DNA of 64,000 nt, taken from the NCBI GenBank assembly GCA_016795565.1, contig JAEUGW010000019.1:22138-86137 (forward strand), written 5' to 3'. The translations under genes and the position numbers were made by a program. Source of the DNA: Opitutaceae bacterium. Its GTDB lineage: Bacteria > Verrucomicrobiota > Verrucomicrobiia > Opitutales > Opitutaceae. Of the stretch, positions 42,806 through 53,360 are shown piece after piece (the stretch's first letter is position 1; every line of letters begins with the position of its first letter). Under the pieces are notes generated by a model. That model searched no databases and had not been told where the DNA came from. It saw nothing but the letters and a program-made list of their open reading frames with translations.

Positions 42806-44881
42806 TTAATAGGAGAGCCGCATCCCGAGTGTCACGCTGCGGCCGGGGAGTGGCGCGATGTCCTTCAGGAAGGAGGTGCTCACGCGGGCATCCTCATCGG
42901 TGAGGTTGGAACCACGCGCGAAGAGTTCCCAGCCGGCTCGCGAGCGGGTGATGCGATAGCTGACGTCGGCTCCGAGCAGCGCGTAGCCGTCGGTTTCGGT
43001 TTCCCCGGGGGCGGTCCGGTCCTGACGGAAGGAGTGTCGCAGGCTGAGGCCGGCGCTCCACGGGCCGTTGCCGTAGCGCAAGGCCGCGCCGATGCGCCGG
43101 GGGGGCATGCGTGGCAGCAGTTCGTCATCGGTCGTCTGCCGGGCGTGCACGAAGTCGCCGGTGAGCTCCAGGTGGAGGCGTTGGCTCGTGGTGTCCACGA
43201 GATGCAGGGTGAGTTCCGCCTCGCCGCCGTAGAAATGGGCATCCTTGGCGATGAACTGGTAGATGGGGAGAATGTCCGCGCCGGGCGGCTCGGGATACGG
43301 CAGAAAGGCCCCGGTCGCCTCGTCAAAGTATCGGGTGGCGTCCTGCTGCTCGAAGATGAAGTTCCGGATCCGGTTCAGGAAGACCCCGACCGAGCCGGTG
43401 ACGAAGCCCGCGCGCTTGCGCAGGGTGAGGTCGAGACCGACCGAGATCTCCTTGTCCAGCTTGCTGGTGCCGACCTCGTAGGAGCCGGTGCCGCCATGCG
43501 GGCCGTTGGCGAACATCTCCGACGCGACGGGCAGGCGCTCGGTGTAGGCCACGGAGAACCCGAGGGAATAATCCCGGGCCGGGTAATACACCGCGCCGGC
43601 CGAGAGGCTGGCGCCGTCGGTGCGGCGCTGCTCGCCCGTGACGGCGGCATGGCCGGGATAGGCGGGCAACAGGGGATCAACCTCACCGAGCCGGATGCTC
43701 TGGAACTCATAGCGACCGCCGAGTTGCAGGACCAGATCAGGACGGGCCTGGTAGGATTCCAGCGCGAAGAGCGCGTGGTTGCGGGTGAGGGTCGGCGGGG
43801 TGACGACTTCCGCGCCGACGGCGGAGAAATCGCTGCGCGAGGTCTGCCAGCCGATGGTGCCGCTGAGGTCGCCGGAATCCCGCTGGGCCAGCTCGAGGCG
43901 CGCCTCGTAGGCCTTGTTCAGGAACGTGGTGTTCGGCCGGCCGGTGGTCCCGTCAACCTCGGAGTGGGTGTAGTCGCCGAGGCCGAGGCGGAACCTGGCC
44001 GCCTTGAAGCTGGCGAAGGGCCGGGTCAGCTCGGCGTGCAGGTCGGCGCGGCGCTGCCGCATATCAATCAGGATCGGCTCGCCCACCGGCACGCCGTAGG
44101 CGGTGTCGTATTCGCTGACGGCGATCCCGAGGCTGCCGGACTCGCCGAAGCGGGTGCCGCCCACCGAGACGCTCCTGGTCGAGATGGCGCTGTTGACCAG
44201 CGTGCCCTCGTCGGCCGGGTTGGCGGGGTCGGCGAAGCGGGGGATGCGGAGGTCTTCGGTCTCGGTGCGGAGGCCGTTGACCTGGAGCGCGAAGGCGGGG
44301 CCGCCGGCGGTGGCCGCGAGGACGCCGGTGCGCTCATGCGCGGCGGAATCGTAGCGGAACTCGGCGCGGCCGCCGAACGGATGCGCGGGGGCAGACGAGG
44401 GGATGCGGTTGTCAATGACGTTGACCACGCCGCCGACGGCGGAGCTGCCATAGAGCAGCGTGGCGGGGCCGCGCAAAACCTCGATGCGCTCGACGAGCAG
44501 CGGCTCGATACTGACGTTGTGATCGGGGCTGACATTGGAGGCATCGAGCGTGCCGACGCCGTTGTCGAGCATCCGCACGCGGTCGCCGCCGAGCCCGCGG
44601 ATGATCGGGCGGCTGGCACCCGGGCCGTAATAGGTGGCGTTGACGCCCGGCGTGGCGGACAGCGACTCGCCGAGCGTGGTTGTGACGCTGCGGCGGAGCT
44701 GATCGCCGACGAGCACGGAGGTGCCTTGGGCGAGGTCGAACGAGGATTTGGCGGCTGGGCCCGCGCTGACGACCATGGCCTCGAGGGCGAGGGGTTCGTC
44801 GTGGGTCTTGGCGGGTGCGGTCTGGGCATTGGCCAGGCCGGCGAGGAAAAGGCAGGAAGCGGATAGACGGAAAGTATGCAT
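42806..44881 (-). CDS. TonB-dependent receptor, ZnuD-like
   Basis: A 691-residue outer-membrane receptor. The start at 44881 gives a signal peptide (MHTFRLSASCLFLAGLANAQ). The plug (residues about 35-150) has LEAMVVSAGPAAKSSFDLAQ, PGVNATYYGPGASRPIIRGL, GDRVRMLDNGVGTLDASNVS and LLYGSSAVGGVVNVIDNRIP; these follow the pattern of ZnuD-type zinc receptors and related proteins. The barrel ends PLPGRSVTLGMRLSY. A small His-rich exported protein is encoded about 100 bases upstream on the same strand, which supports a metal (perhaps zinc) role. No Zur-like site was recognised. Vitamin B12 or another ligand remains possible. Confidence 0.85.
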   Translation of the reverse strand: MHTFRLSASCLFLAGLANAQTAPAKTHDEPLALEAMVVSAGPAAKSSFDLAQGTSVLVGDQLRRSVTTTLGESLSATPGVNATYYGPGASRPIIRGLGGDRVRMLDNGVGTLDASNVSPDHNVSIEPLLVERIEVLRGPATLLYGSSAVGGVVNVIDNRIPSSAPAHPFGGRAEFRYDSAAHERTGVLAATAGGPAFALQVNGLRTETEDLRIPRFADPANPADEGTLVNSAISTRSVSVGGTRFGESGSLGIAVSEYDTAYGVPVGEPILIDMRQRRADLHAELTRPFASFKAARFRLGLGDYTHSEVDGTTGRPNTTFLNKAYEARLELAQRDSGDLSGTIGWQTSRSDFSAVGAEVVTPPTLTRNHALFALESYQARPDLVLQLGGRYEFQSIRLGEVDPLLPAYPGHAAVTGEQRRTDGASLSAGAVYYPARDYSLGFSVAYTERLPVASEMFANGPHGGTGSYEVGTSKLDKEISVGLDLTLRKRAGFVTGSVGVFLNRIRNFIFEQQDATRYFDEATGAFLPYPEPPGADILPIYQFIAKDAHFYGGEAELTLHLVDTTSQRLHLELTGDFVHARQTTDDELLPRMPPRRIGAALRYGNGPWSAGLSLRHSFRQDRTAPGETETDGYALLGADVSYRITRSRAGWELFARGSNLTDEDARVSTSFLKDIAPLPGRSVTLGMRLSY

Positions 44882-44980
44882 GCTGAGAGCAGGTTTCGTG
44901 TGGAAGGACGCCCTGTCGGCACGCGGCCGGACAGGAGCAGGCAACGGCAGCCCCAACGGGTGCCGGACAACGAACTGAAC

Positions 44981-45307
44981 TCAGCAGAGCGGGGGGCCGC
45001 GGCCCGGAGGCAAACGGCCGGGCATCGCCGACACCGGTGCCGCGGATGGCACCAGAACCACGCCGGCGGGAAACTCGGTCGGAGCGAGAACCAGCGCAAC
45101 GCAGGCAAGCGGACTGTCGAGACCCTGGCTGAAAAGGGTGATCGCGCAGGCATGATCCTGGTGATCAGCCTCGGCGTGCAGGGATTCGTGCAGGTGAGCG
45201 CTGGCGGAGAAGACCCCCAGCAGCCAGACCGTGAGCGCGCACAGCACCGCCACGCCGCGCAGGGCGGAGGGCAGGGGACGACCGGTGAGTGGTGGCGTGG
45301 AGGTCAA
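44981..45307 (-). CDS. Small His-rich exported protein
   Basis: A small protein of about 108 residues if translation starts at the TTG at 45307, or about 90 from the GTG at 45253. The open frame extends upstream into the POT gene, but that part is unlikely to be used. After a basic segment (RPLPSALRG) comes a signal-like helix (VAVLCALTVWLLGVFSASA), then HLHESLHAEADHQDHACAIT with five His and one Cys in 20 residues, suited to metal binding. The rest is hydrophobic and Pro-rich. It precedes a ZnuD-like TBDR by 99 bases on the same strand. Similar small His-rich proteins beside TBDRs are remembered from this phylum, but I cannot name a family. Confidence 0.6.
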   Translation of the reverse strand: MTSTPPLTGRPLPSALRGVAVLCALTVWLLGVFSASAHLHESLHAEADHQDHACAITLFSQGLDSPLACVALVLAPTEFPAGVVLVPSAAPVSAMPGRLPPGRGPPLC

Positions 45308-45366
45308 GGGGGGAGCAAGTGGGGGAATAATGCCAGAGCCGTCAAGCGGTGCGCGGGCGCCTCCGC

Positions 45367-46890
<1,524 letters not shown>

Positions 46891-47023
46891 ACGGCCAACG
46901 AACCCTCCCGAGGGCAAGAGCGGAGCCCGCCTTCGTTCGTTTGGGCTACGGCATGGACATTCGCGGCGCGGCACCCCAAACCAGCGGGATGTCCCTGCAC
47001 CTGCCATCCCCGTCGAACCGCGC

Positions 47024-47872
47024 ATGAACCCTCTCCGGAACTGGTGGCGCCGCCGCGTGGCGGATAAGACATGGACGGAGCGAAGCGAGCCTTTCGCCGC
47101 GCGCGGGCTCCAACCGCGCGCGCTCACGGTTTACCTGCCACCGGGCTACGACATGACGCGGGCGCAACCCTATCCGCTGCTGCTGGCGCTCGACGGGCAG
47201 ACGATGCCGCAATGGCGGCTCGCGGAAACGCTGGACGAACTCGTGGCGGCCGGTGCCATCGAGCCGGTCGTCGTCGCCGCCGTGCCGGCCTCGTCGGATC
47301 GCATGGATGAGTATGGCACCGCCGGCACCCTTGACCACGCTGGGCGCGGCCGGAAGGCGGAGACATTCCAGCAACTGTTGGTGGACGAGGTGCTGCCCTG
47401 GGTGCGCGGGAATCACCACGTGGCGGCGGACGCGGCACAGACGGGGATATTTGGCGCGTCGCTCGGGGGTTTGTGTGCCCTCGATTCGGCGTGGCGGCGC
47501 CCGCAGGTATTCGGCCTCGCCGGGGTTTTCTCGGGATCGCTCTGGTGGCGGGCCGATGATTCGAGCGTTGCGGCGAAGCAGGCGAGCCGCATCGCGCACC
47601 GCCTCGTGCGGGAGACGGCGGTGAAACCGTCGCTGCGCCTGTGGTTCGAGGCGGGCACGCGCGACGAGACGGAGGATCGCGACGGCAACGGGGTCATCGA
47701 CGCCATCCAGGACACCACCGAGCTGATCGACGAGCTCGCGGCGAAGGGATTCGTCCGCGGCCGCGACGTCGTCTATCACGAGATCGAGGGCGGCGAGCAC
47801 CACGAGGCCACATGGGCCCGGGCCTTGCCGGAGTTCCTGCGCTGGGCCTTTCCGCGCCGCGGAAATTTGTAA
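47024..47872 (+). CDS. Putative esterase, enterochelin-esterase/esterase-D-like fold
   Basis: A 282-residue alpha/beta-hydrolase of the putative esterase family, which includes enterochelin esterase Fes and its periplasmic relatives. Visible marks are ALTVYLPPGYDMTRAQPYPL, LLALDGQTMPQW, VVVAAVPASSDRMDEYGT, the nucleophile elbow TGIFGASLGGLCALDSAW (Ser), Asp in FEAGTRDETEDRDGNG and His in EGGEHHEATWARALPEFL. The start at 47024 has no signal peptide; an earlier frame at 46790 crosses the divergent gene. Because a siderophore uptake cluster begins 640 bases downstream, hydrolysis of an ester siderophore is possible, but a general esterase role is equally likely. It ends inside a perfect hairpin. 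Confidence 0.8.
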   Translation: MNPLRNWWRRRVADKTWTERSEPFAARGLQPRALTVYLPPGYDMTRAQPYPLLLALDGQTMPQWRLAETLDELVAAGAIEPVVVAAVPASSDRMDEYGTAGTLDHAGRGRKAETFQQLLVDEVLPWVRGNHHVAADAAQTGIFGASLGGLCALDSAWRRPQVFGLAGVFSGSLWWRADDSSVAAKQASRIAHRLVRETAVKPSLRLWFEAGTRDETEDRDGNGVIDAIQDTTELIDELAAKGFVRGRDVVYHEIEGGEHHEATWARALPEFLRWAFPRRGNL

Positions 47873-47893
47873 CGCATTGTATTACAAATTTCC
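47861..47893. terminator. Perfect 12-bp hairpin between convergent genes
   Basis: GGAAATTTGTAA (47861-47872) and TTACAAATTTCC (47882-47893) are perfect inverted copies around a 9-base loop. The esterase stop codon lies in the left arm. The convergent S24/S26-like gene ends 20 bases further. It could stop transcription from both sides, though no long T-run follows. Confidence 0.6.
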
Positions 47894-47912
47894 GGGCCGC
47901 CGGCGGGCGCGG

Positions 47913-48407
47913 CTAGCGATTGAGCGCGGCGAGGGTCAGGCGCGGCGTCGGCAGCGGCTGGTAGGCGGCGATGACGACGCCCACGAGGTTGTCCGGAGAC
48001 ACCGGCTCGAAGTCGTGCTGCGGGTTGTTGAGGCCGGCCGCGCGCCAGCCGTCGCGGGCGGGCGCGACCAGCACATGCGCCACGATCTTCCGGACGTGGT
48101 TGCGGTAGAGGACGGTCTGGCCGCGTTCGAGCAGCTCGAAGGGAAATTTCTGGAGGACGAGGATGGTGCCCGGCGCGTAGAGCGGCTGCATCGAGCGCCC
48201 GGCGCCGATGAGCACGAAGGCATCCGGCGTGCGTTCCGCCATGAGGCTGGCGCGCTGCCACGCCTCCGTCTCGGCGAGGGCAACGGCCCGGGGCGACTTG
48301 CCCGTGAAGACGCCGCGGATCCACGGGTCATCGGTTTCAGGTGCGGCCTTGCCCAACACGGCGCCAAACAGCAGCGCGATGAGGGCGGAGGTCGCTCGCC
48401 GGAACAT
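47913..48407 (-). CDS. Periplasmic S24/S26-like serine peptidase-fold protein
   Basis: A 164-residue exported protein. The N-terminal signal is RRATSALIALLFGAVLGKAA. The middle holds a signal-peptidase/LexA-like core: LIGAGRSMQPLYAPGTILVL, where Ser-Met-x-Pro is the typical nucleophile motif, then FPFELLERGQTVLYRNH and VRKIVAHVLVAPA, whose Lys could be the general base. Such domains cleave or bind protein chains. Being exported is unusual, because most S24 proteins are cytoplasmic repressors and S26 proteins are membrane peptidases. It lies 93 bases downstream of the siderophore cluster on the same strand and may belong to it. Its substrate is unknown. Confidence 0.7.
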   Translation of the reverse strand: MFRRATSALIALLFGAVLGKAAPETDDPWIRGVFTGKSPRAVALAETEAWQRASLMAERTPDAFVLIGAGRSMQPLYAPGTILVLQKFPFELLERGQTVLYRNHVRKIVAHVLVAPARDGWRAAGLNNPQHDFEPVSPDNLVGVVIAAYQPLPTPRLTLAALNR

Positions 48408-48500
48408 GGCACGAGGCTCGGCCGCTGATGGATAATCGCGAGCTGTTTTGCCTGAAGTTGATTCCTCATCGCCCGGTGGGGAATCGCTCCCGCCGGGCCG

Positions 48501-49928
48501 CTATTGGAAGAACGAGACCAGGGTCAGATAATAGGCGCAGGCCAGCGTCATGATGCCCGCATAGGGCAGGCGGCGGGCCGAGAAACGGGCGGCGAGCCAG
48601 CCCAGCAGTCCCGTGACAGGAAAGGCGACGAGCAAGAGGGCCACCGGCTTGGCGAGGCCATGCTCGATGGTCTTGCCCGTGAACGCCCACGACCCTTGGG
48701 CGCGGGCGACCAGGAGGTAGGCACCGGCCAGGGCGAGGGTGGTGGCGGCGAGGGTGAGGGGGAGCAGGTGCGCGGGACGCGGCGCGGGGGGCGGGGCTGC
48801 GGCGGTCCGCGGGGCGCGGGTGCGGCGCCACCAGAGCCAGGCCCCGGTGAAGGACAGCACGCTGGGCGCGAGTCCGGCGATGAACCAGATGATCTTGGTC
48901 GGAATCCCGCCAAAGTAGCCGAAGTGCAGGGGATCGAAGCTGGAATAGATGCGACTCCAGCCGGTGGCCTTTCGTCCATCCGTCTGCTGGAGGACCGCGC
49001 CGCTGAAAGGATCGAGCGTGATGGAGTTGACGCGTCGCACATGGCTTTGCTGCACGAGGAGACTGGGCACATCACCGCGCAACACGATGGGACCAGCCGC
49101 GCGGGAAGGAAAGTTGATGACGCGCGGGACGAAGTCGGGGAAGGCCGCGTGCGCATGCTCCAGCAATACGGACAGGGGGAGCGATGGCGTGGCGGGCGCA
49201 GGCGCGGCGGTGGCCGGGGCCGGGCGGGGCGGCTTCGCGGTGGCCGGGGGTTTGGGCAGCCAGCGTGATTCCACCTGGCTGACCAGGTTCTCCAGACCAA
49301 AGACGGCGCCGGTGAGACCGAAGACGAGATTGAAAGCCAGGGACCAGAGGCCGACGAATTTGTGCAGGCCGGACCAGCGCGCCCTCGGGCCGGCCGAGCG
49401 CCAGCGGAGGCGGAACAGGTTCCTGATCCAGCCGCGATAGATCCACAGGCCCGTGAGGCAGGAGAGCAGGAGGGTGACGCCGAACACGCCCACCAAGACC
49501 CGGCCCCACAAGCCCATGAAGAGCCGCAGATGAAGCTGGCGGATGAAGTTCCGGAGGGTGGAGGTGTAGGCGCCGGTGTAGGCGCGGTCACCGTTGATGC
49601 GGCCGGTGGCGGGATCGATGAAGACATCGAGGCTGCCGCGGGTTTTCGACTGCACCTTGGCGACGTGCGCGAAGGATGGCCGGATGGAGAGGTTGAGCGT
49701 GGAGAGCCGGTCGGCGGGATAGGCGGCCTGCACGGCGGCGACGATGGCATCCGGCTCCGCGCGCGGGCCCCCCGGTGTCGCCGAAGCGCGCAGGGCCGGG
49801 GTGACGAGCCAGTCGATCTCCTCGATGAAGACCGCGACAGCCCCGCTGCCGCCGATGATGAACAGCATCAACCCGGTCGCGAGGCCCAGCCAGAGGTGCC
49901 AGCGGAAAACAGTCTTGGGGTTGAGCAT
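48501..49928 (-). CDS. PepSY-associated transmembrane protein (putative ferric-siderophore reductase), paralogue of 8989
   Basis: A 475-residue inner-membrane protein, clearly paralogous to the protein at 8989-10428. Shared blocks include FRWHLWLGLATGLMLFIIGG, VFIEEIDWLVTPALRA, a VFIDPATGRINGDRAYTG PepSY-type region, RVLVGVFGVTLLLSCLTGLW, LHKFVGLWSLAFNLVFGLTG and FIAGLAPSVLSFTGAWLWW. Membrane His residues (FRWHL, LHKF, LHFGYFGG) could ligate heme, as proposed for the FoxB/FpvG reductases. It follows the matching TBDR gene by 51 bases, the same pairing as in the 8989-12612 locus. It probably frees iron from an imported ferric siderophore at the inner membrane. Confidence 0.83.
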   Translation of the reverse strand: MLNPKTVFRWHLWLGLATGLMLFIIGGSGAVAVFIEEIDWLVTPALRASATPGGPRAEPDAIVAAVQAAYPADRLSTLNLSIRPSFAHVAKVQSKTRGSLDVFIDPATGRINGDRAYTGAYTSTLRNFIRQLHLRLFMGLWGRVLVGVFGVTLLLSCLTGLWIYRGWIRNLFRLRWRSAGPRARWSGLHKFVGLWSLAFNLVFGLTGAVFGLENLVSQVESRWLPKPPATAKPPRPAPATAAPAPATPSLPLSVLLEHAHAAFPDFVPRVINFPSRAAGPIVLRGDVPSLLVQQSHVRRVNSITLDPFSGAVLQQTDGRKATGWSRIYSSFDPLHFGYFGGIPTKIIWFIAGLAPSVLSFTGAWLWWRRTRAPRTAAAPPPAPRPAHLLPLTLAATTLALAGAYLLVARAQGSWAFTGKTIEHGLAKPVALLLVAFPVTGLLGWLAARFSARRLPYAGIMTLACAYYLTLVSFFQ

Positions 49929-49979
49929 CAGGGGGAGGGTGTGGCCGCCGGGGCGCCGATGGCGCCGGCGCGGCGGGGC

Positions 49980-52058
49980 CTAGAAGCGGTAGATCGAGGT
50001 GAGGGTGAAGGAGCGCGGGGCGCCGGGAAAATGTCCGTCGGAGCCGAAGACGCTGCGAGAGTAAACCTCATCCGTGACGTTGTCGCATTTCAAGCTGAGC
50101 TGGACGGGCCCGAGCTTGTAGTAAACGGCGAGGCTGCCGATGGTGTAGGCTGGGCCGGGAAACAGGGTGGCGCTGGTGTCGCCGCGTCGGCCGACATAGG
50201 AGAGGCCGGCGCCGAAACCGAGGTTCCTGGCCGGCAGGTTGTAGCGGGTCCACAGGCCGGCCTTGTGCCGCGGGGCGTTGGCGAAGCGGTCGCCGATGTC
50301 CTCGCCCCGGGTGACCTTGGTGTCGTTGTAGGCGTAGTTGGCGGTGATGCTCCAGTCGGCGGTGAGCTGGCCGTTGAGGTCGAGCTCAAAACCCTGGCTG
50401 GTGACCTCGCCGATGGTCTCGTCCAGGCCGGTGAGCGGGTTCTCCTCGATGAGGTTGGTCTTGAGGATCTGGTAGACGCTGGTGGTCAGGCTGAGGCGCT
50501 GCCGGAGCAGGTCGAACTTCAGGCCGGATTCCCAGGAGTGGCTTTCCTGGGGAGGGAAAGTCTGGGTGGCGGTCTGGTCGCCGATGGACTGGGGCTTGAG
50601 GCCCATGGCGTAGCTGAGGTAGGCGGCGATGTGGGGCTTGAGCATGTAGACGGCGCCACCGCGATAGGTGAGGACGGCATCGTCGAACTGGTCCACCGTC
50701 GGGCGGTCGCGGACGTCGTCGAAGACCTCGTAGCGGACGCCGGTCAGGAAATGCCAGCGCTGGCCGACGGAGATCTGGTCCTGCACGTAGTAGCCGACGC
50801 GGGTCTTGGTCGTGTCGTTCGGCGTGATGGCGGCGAGGGAGATGTCGTAGTTTGCGGCGCTGCTGAGGCCATAGACGGGGTTGAGCACATTGATCGGGAC
50901 GACCAGCGACTGGTTGACGGTGCGGGAGCGGAAGACGCGCTGGGCGTTGCTGTATTCGACGCCGGTGAGGAGCTTGTGGCGGGCGTGGAGCAGGTCGAAA
51001 TCCGCGATGAGGTTCGCCGCAGCGGACTCCTCATACATGTTGCGCAACTGGTGGCGGAACTCGCGCGGCCAGATGCCGGTGACGGCGTTGTAGGTGTTGG
51101 ACTCGTGGTAAGCCTGGGGGGCCTCGCTCTCGAAGTAGCGATAGAAGGCGTTGAAGCGGACCTGCGGGGAGAAGGCGTGGTCGAGGGTGAGGTTGTAGAC
51201 GGTGGTCGCGAGATCCTGGAGATCGGTGGGCTCCGCCGCGTTGAACTTCACGGTGGTGACGAAGCCACCGGCGTTGACCGGCACGCCGCGGACGCGGGCG
51301 CCGCGGGTCTCGTTGTTGATGTGCTCGACCTGGCCGGTGAGGCGGGTGGCAGGGCTGATGACCCAGGTGAGGGCGCCGGTGAGGTTAAAGGCCTGCTGAT
51401 GGTAGTTGTAGCGCGGGCCGTCGGTTTCGTTGTAGGTGAGGTTGGCGAGATAGAGGAAACGCTTCCCGGCATCGAGCGGGCCGGTGACGCTGGCCGAGCC
51501 GCCGAGGACATGGCTGCCGGCGCGGGCGAAGAGGGAGCCGGCGAAGGTGGCCCGGGGCTTGGCGGTGACGAGGTTGATCATGCCGCCGGGCTCGTTGTCG
51601 CCGTAGAGCAGACCGACCGGGCCCTTGAGCACCTCGACCTGGTCAATGTTATTGAGCGCGAGGATGCCGAATTCGTTGTAAGGGCTGCCGGCGATGCCGT
51701 TGTAGCGGGTCTGTTCCTGGCGGAAGCCGCGGAAGCTGACCCCGCCGTAGGAATATTCGGTGACGCTGCCCATGAGCGGGTAGAGATCGGTGATGTCGAG
51801 GGCGCCGAGATCCTCGATCTGCTCGCGGGTGATGACCTGGATGGAAGCGGGCACATACAGGAGGGGGGTATCCGTCTTGGTGCCGGTGATGGCGGTGTTG
51901 CCCTTGTAGCCGTCGCGCTGGTCCGTGACCTGAAAGTCCTCGAGGCGCAGCGGGGCGCCCTCGGGCGGGGGAACCGCCGGGGCGGTGGTTTGGGCCGAGA
52001 GAACGGCGGGCAGGATGAGCAGGGCGGCAAGGTGCCGCAGGCGGGAGGTGGTGTTCAT
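49980..52058 (-). CDS. TonB-dependent siderophore-type receptor, paralogue of 10504
   Basis: A 692-residue receptor with a signal peptide from the start at 52058 (MNTTSRLRHLAALLILPAVL). Plug blocks TAITGTKTDTPLLYVPASI, YNGIAGSPYNEFGILALNN and LLYGDNEPGGMINLVTAKPR match those of the receptor at 10504. Barrel blocks such as RPTVDQFDDAVLTYRGGAVY and FPPQESHSWESGLKFDLL also match. The C-terminus is APRSFTLTSIYRF with the terminal Phe. A longer open frame to 52964 crosses the next gene and is rejected. It is the third receptor in the minus-strand cluster. Identical organisation with the GntR-regulated pair suggests related ligands but different control. Confidence 0.9.
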   Translation of the reverse strand: MNTTSRLRHLAALLILPAVLSAQTTAPAVPPPEGAPLRLEDFQVTDQRDGYKGNTAITGTKTDTPLLYVPASIQVITREQIEDLGALDITDLYPLMGSVTEYSYGGVSFRGFRQEQTRYNGIAGSPYNEFGILALNNIDQVEVLKGPVGLLYGDNEPGGMINLVTAKPRATFAGSLFARAGSHVLGGSASVTGPLDAGKRFLYLANLTYNETDGPRYNYHQQAFNLTGALTWVISPATRLTGQVEHINNETRGARVRGVPVNAGGFVTTVKFNAAEPTDLQDLATTVYNLTLDHAFSPQVRFNAFYRYFESEAPQAYHESNTYNAVTGIWPREFRHQLRNMYEESAAANLIADFDLLHARHKLLTGVEYSNAQRVFRSRTVNQSLVVPINVLNPVYGLSSAANYDISLAAITPNDTTKTRVGYYVQDQISVGQRWHFLTGVRYEVFDDVRDRPTVDQFDDAVLTYRGGAVYMLKPHIAAYLSYAMGLKPQSIGDQTATQTFPPQESHSWESGLKFDLLRQRLSLTTSVYQILKTNLIEENPLTGLDETIGEVTSQGFELDLNGQLTADWSITANYAYNDTKVTRGEDIGDRFANAPRHKAGLWTRYNLPARNLGFGAGLSYVGRRGDTSATLFPGPAYTIGSLAVYYKLGPVQLSLKCDNVTDEVYSRSVFGSDGHFPGAPRSFTLTSIYRF

Positions 52059-52174
52059 TGAAGTTGAAGTGAAAGTTTCGGCGGGATGGGTGGCGCGGGG
52101 AGCCGGGATAGCGCGTGCTTGACGAATTGCGTCGTGGCCGGCCGGGCGGATCGCCCCGCATGGCAAGGCGGTTG

Positions 52175-53341
52175 TTATGGGGCGGCGGAGGGTTGGGGTT
52201 CCTTCTTGGCGAAAAACCGGCGCCAGGAGAGGGCGAAGCCGGTCCAGACGAGGACCAGCGAGGCGGCCGTGGCGAGGGTGGCGATGATCTTGCCGGTGAG
52301 TCCGAAGGCCTCGCCGGTGTGAAGGAAGCGGGCCCAGACGCGGGCCCGCAGGCCGGGGCTGCGGTCGGCGAAGGAGACCTTCTTCAGGACCGCGCCGCGC
52401 CATGGGTCGAGGTAGGCCTGGATGCGCCCGGCGGTGGCGAAGGGCGCGGGCTCGAAGACGACGACGTCGGCGGGTTTGCCGGGCGCGGCGGAGGCCGCGA
52501 GGTTGAGGCCGACGGATTCCCATTGCGGGAAGGCGCGCGTCGCGGCGGCGAGCAAAGCGTCGGCGTCGAGCCGCGGGGCGTCGGGCGCCGGCGGGGCGGG
52601 CAGCGCCGGCGCGGCGACGGCCATCATGCGGAAATCGCGGAACTGAGGCGCGGGATCGCCGGCCAGGCGGAAGACGAGGGCGTGGGCCCAGCCGAAGGAG
52701 ATGATCACGCCGGTGACGACGAGCACGATCAGCACGGGGGCGGACCAGAAGCCGAGCACGTTGTGCCAGTTGAAATCGCGGGCCTTGCCGCGATACCGGC
52801 CGACGAACCACAGGAGGGGACGCAGGGCGCGCCGGCTCCAACGGCGGGGAAACCAGAGATACAGGCCGGTCAGGCAGAGGCCGAGGAAGGCGAGGTTGCA
52901 GACGCCGGTGACGAGGCGGGCGCGGGAGGTGGCGCCATCCCGGGCGCCGAGCCAGCGGTGCCACTCCTCGAGCTTGTGCAGGAAATCATGCGCCGCGCCG
53001 GAGCGCGGCAGAAACGCGGCCCCGGTGTAGGGATTGACGTAGAGGGTGCGGTCGCGGCCCATCTGCCAGGTCTGGGCGGCGGCGGGATCGCGCGGCACGA
53101 GGATGGTGGTGGCCTTGAAATCCGGATGCGCGGCACCCACGGCGGCGGCCAACTCGCCGAGCGACCGGGGCCGGCCGGCGGCGGGAACGGAAACGCGGGC
53201 GACGTCGCGATCAAGCCACCCGAGGATCTCGGCCTCGAAGGCGATCGCGACGCCGGTCGCGGACATGAGGGCGATGACGACGCCCGCCACGAGGCCGCAC
53301 GCGAGGTGCGTCCAGAAGATGAATTGGCGGAGCGTCGTCAT
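52175..53341 (-). CDS. PepSY-associated transmembrane protein, shorter type
   Basis: A 388-residue inner-membrane protein. The first helix is FIFWTHLACGLVAGVVIALM with VAIAFEAEILGWLDRD after it. A PepSY-type segment carries TLYVNPYTGAAFLP. Then come AAHDFLHKLEEWHRWLGARD, VCNLAFLGLCLTGLYLWFPR, FNWHNVLGFWSAPVLIVLVV, a second periplasmic domain and the last helix IIATLATAASLVLVWTGFAL followed by SWRRFF. Paired His residues within or near helices (LHKLEEWH, NWHNV) may bind heme. It differs from the 475-479-residue type but closely resembles the protein at 55443. The TBDR gene at 53361 lies 19 bases upstream, so the two are probably co-translated. Reductase function is inferred. Confidence 0.83.
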   Translation of the reverse strand: MTTLRQFIFWTHLACGLVAGVVIALMSATGVAIAFEAEILGWLDRDVARVSVPAAGRPRSLGELAAAVGAAHPDFKATTILVPRDPAAAQTWQMGRDRTLYVNPYTGAAFLPRSGAAHDFLHKLEEWHRWLGARDGATSRARLVTGVCNLAFLGLCLTGLYLWFPRRWSRRALRPLLWFVGRYRGKARDFNWHNVLGFWSAPVLIVLVVTGVIISFGWAHALVFRLAGDPAPQFRDFRMMAVAAPALPAPPAPDAPRLDADALLAAATRAFPQWESVGLNLAASAAPGKPADVVVFEPAPFATAGRIQAYLDPWRGAVLKKVSFADRSPGLRARVWARFLHTGEAFGLTGKIIATLATAASLVLVWTGFALSWRRFFAKKEPQPSAAP

Positions 53342-53360
53342 GCGCAGGCGGGCGGCGGGC

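Noticed and set aside
47861..47893. A regulatory operator for the esterase
   Set aside because: The hairpin lies at the 3' end of convergent genes, so a terminator is more likely than an operator.
49362..52061. An 899-codon plus-strand frame across a TBDR gene
   Set aside because: Composition is antisense-like (Gly/Glu/Val/Ala) and the minus-strand receptor and PepSY genes explain the region.
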